Source: Parus major
Taxonomy: Eukaryota; Chordata; Aves; Passeriformes; Paridae
NCBI RefSeq assembly: GCF_001522545.3
Contig: NC_031768.1
Span: 3,268,709 to 3,332,708, forward strand
Length of the DNA stretch: 64,000 bases
Direction: 5' to 3'
The translations under genes were made by a program, and so were the position numbers. The notes beneath the pieces were generated by a model. It did no database searches. It had not been told where the DNA came from and was given only the letters and a program-made list of their open reading frames with translations. Numbering within the stretch: position 1 is the stretch's first letter; every line of letters begins with the position of its first letter. Below are positions 62,458-64,000 of this stretch, one piece after another.

Positions 62458-63914
62458 CTGGAAAGGGAAAATAAAAACAGAACACTTCAGTGCAGGAAGT
62501 TTTTAATGGCTCAGATTAGTCTGGAGTGGTTTTAGGGCACAAAAGGACAGAATAACCCTGACTTGTTCCTGGAGATTTCTCTTGGCTCATGATCTGCTAA
62601 ACCAAGCTGTCACAAAAAGGCTCCTTGGATCCACCAGGATGGATTTCAGGATGTTGATTTGTTACTAAACACACATTACAAATAATTTTAGTTCTAATTG
62701 GAATTACTGCCTTTGTGACAGAAGAAACTTGAGCTTTTACACAGCTACAGTTACATATGAGGTGTTTAGAAAATACATGAGGTAACACTTCATGCCTTTA
62801 AATTTCAGTGCCACACTTAAAATACTCTTCAAACCTTAACCCTGTTTTATTTCTTAGGAAACAATAATATCCAACATTACAGACTCTGCCTCTTCTGGAC
62901 TTTGGTATACAATTACACCTGGAATTTTGGGTGGTGTGACCAAGCCATCTTCCATTCTTTGTAAATTGACTGTAATTCCTTGTAAATAACCTCTGCAGCA
63001 GTGAACTAAAGGGACCCCAGGTGGGAATGCTGCCAAATTTGCTTCTGCTGCTGAAATATTACAAGCACCGATTAAAAGACTGCAATAATGCCAAAAATCG
63101 AGTCAGCTGAAGAACTCATAGCACAACTTATTCACACTGCTTGCAAATGACCAACTGTTAGCCCAGAGTGAATCCTCCTGTTCACTGAAGTACCATCCTG
63201 TACCTTCCTTGCCCACCAAACCCCATCATCTACTTAAAACCAAAATACTCCACTGAACTCCTGAAAATGAGGGGACATTCACTGTCACAGAAACCTGACA
63301 CCAGCTCTAGATCTATTACCACACTTGGGTTTCATTCACTTGCCCTGATAAAAGGCACTGCTTTTCCCTGCAGATCTTGTCCTAAATTTGTAACTGACTT
63401 GTGTCTGCTTTCCAGGAATACAATACAGAGTGGAGGATGCTATAAGTGACTCCAAAAAGTTTAGCCACAGGGCCACTCTGTCACTGTGCTGCAGCCAAGA
63501 CTCACCTGGCACAGCCACTTCTCCAGCAACAACAGCTCATTAATTGTACTTTGTCCTTGCAACAACCTGTCCCTTCTCCCAGCACTGCCTGTCAATGTCA
63601 CCCCAACTTTGCTCCAATCAACCCTGGGTTTTCACTCAAGACTCCTCCCAGGAAAAAGGAAAAAAGTATTTAATTTGTAAAAAAAAAAAAAAAAAAAGTT
63701 CTGTAGCAAAAAATTTTAAATATAATACTATTCTCAGTAACAGCAAAACCCAAATCCAGCCCTCCAAACTTCCAAACTTCACCTCCTCAGCTTTAGCTTC
63801 CCCATTTTCTGCAGGCAGGTTGTCCTTTGTCTGTTCCTGGTTTGTCTCTTCTGCCTGTTTTCCTTTAGGCCCCTTCTTCCCCTTGGACTGAGTTTTCTTC
63901 TCCTCAGTTTTATC
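62410..63914 (-). CDS. HMGN1: HMGN1, last two coding exons (gene continues beyond window)
   Basis: HMGN1 is a small nuclear non-histone protein that binds nucleosome cores and loosens chromatin (established). Visible here are exons 63914-63783 and 62457-62410, together 180 nt. The first begins DKTEEKKTQSKGKKGPKGKQ and runs through LPAENGEAKAEE. The last codes TPAPDAAAEKEVKSE plus TGA. This matches the acidic C-terminal regulatory tail of HMGN1. The nucleosome-binding domain lies in upstream exons outside the window. Location next to BRWD1 agrees with vertebrate synteny. Confidence 0.93.
62458..63782 (-). other. HMGN1 intron before the last exon
   Basis: 1.3 kb. It contains a poly(A) run at 63681-63699 and an open stretch of about 60 codons on the minus strand (62854-63036) with no recognised family. 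Confidence 0.7.
63783..63914 (-). CDS. HMGN1: HMGN1 penultimate coding exon
   Basis: 44 codons: DKTEEKKTQSKGKKGPK, GKQAEETNQEQTKDN and LPAENGEAKAEE. Acceptor GCATTGTAG, donor GAGGAG|GTGAAG. Confidence 0.93.
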
Positions 63915-64000
63915 CTACAATGCAATACATTTTCAGTTAGTCAACTGCTATGACCTTCCAGGTAAACCTTGGAAGTAATAAAAAGCACAGAAAACCGAGA

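Overview
The window is vertebrate nuclear DNA and most likely from a bird. It holds widely spaced introns, CpG-rich first exons, many 3'-terminal CR1 LINE fragments (the dominant bird retrotransposon) and a pair of LTRs. Three genes, all on the minus strand, appear in the order HMGN1 (right edge, partial), BRWD1 (complete) and PSMG1 (complete). This order matches the known vertebrate PSMG1-BRWD1-HMGN1 synteny (human 21q22). The CR1 copies hint at a passerine or other neoavian, but that is a weak inference.

Layout by position. 1-7600 is gene-free flank downstream of PSMG1, with CR1 copies and a microsatellite. 7698-14199 is PSMG1 (7 coding exons, 281 codons), with a GC-rich promoter carrying an NRF1-type site, a GC box and a G-rich hexamer minisatellite; an assembly gap follows at 14603-14792. 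About 15050-17648 is the inferred BRWD1 3'UTR. 17649-58442 is BRWD1, which I rebuilt exon by exon: 41 coding exons, 6906 nt, 2301 aa. Splice sites are GT-AG throughout and phases agree at every junction. The CpG-island promoter of BRWD1 spans about 58100-59120. 59150-61560 is intergenic, with two CR1 copies and a second gap at 59994-60293. 61560-64000 holds the last two coding exons and 3'UTR of HMGN1; its upstream exons lie beyond the window.

Functional picture. BRWD1 (WD40 repeats, cryptic-Tudor region, tandem bromodomains, long acidic/basic tail) and HMGN1 are nuclear chromatin proteins. PSMG1 is a proteasome assembly chaperone. They share orientation and synteny, not a pathway.

Most notable observations: (i) the last two BRWD1 exons, 40 and 41, are co-linear diverged copies of each other; (ii) two related LTRs are nested in intron 19, antisense to BRWD1, with the outer edge about 20 nt from the exon 19 splice donor and a CCTG direct repeat at the outer ends; (iii) two adjacent perfect G-quadruplex motifs lie just upstream of the BRWD1 ATG; (iv) PSMG1 intron 1 is 240 nt, in frame and stop-free; (v) several nearly identical, apparently young CR1 copies are present, one ending in an assembly gap. 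I found no convincing novel multi-gene system: this is an ordinary conserved locus with some lineage-specific decoration.
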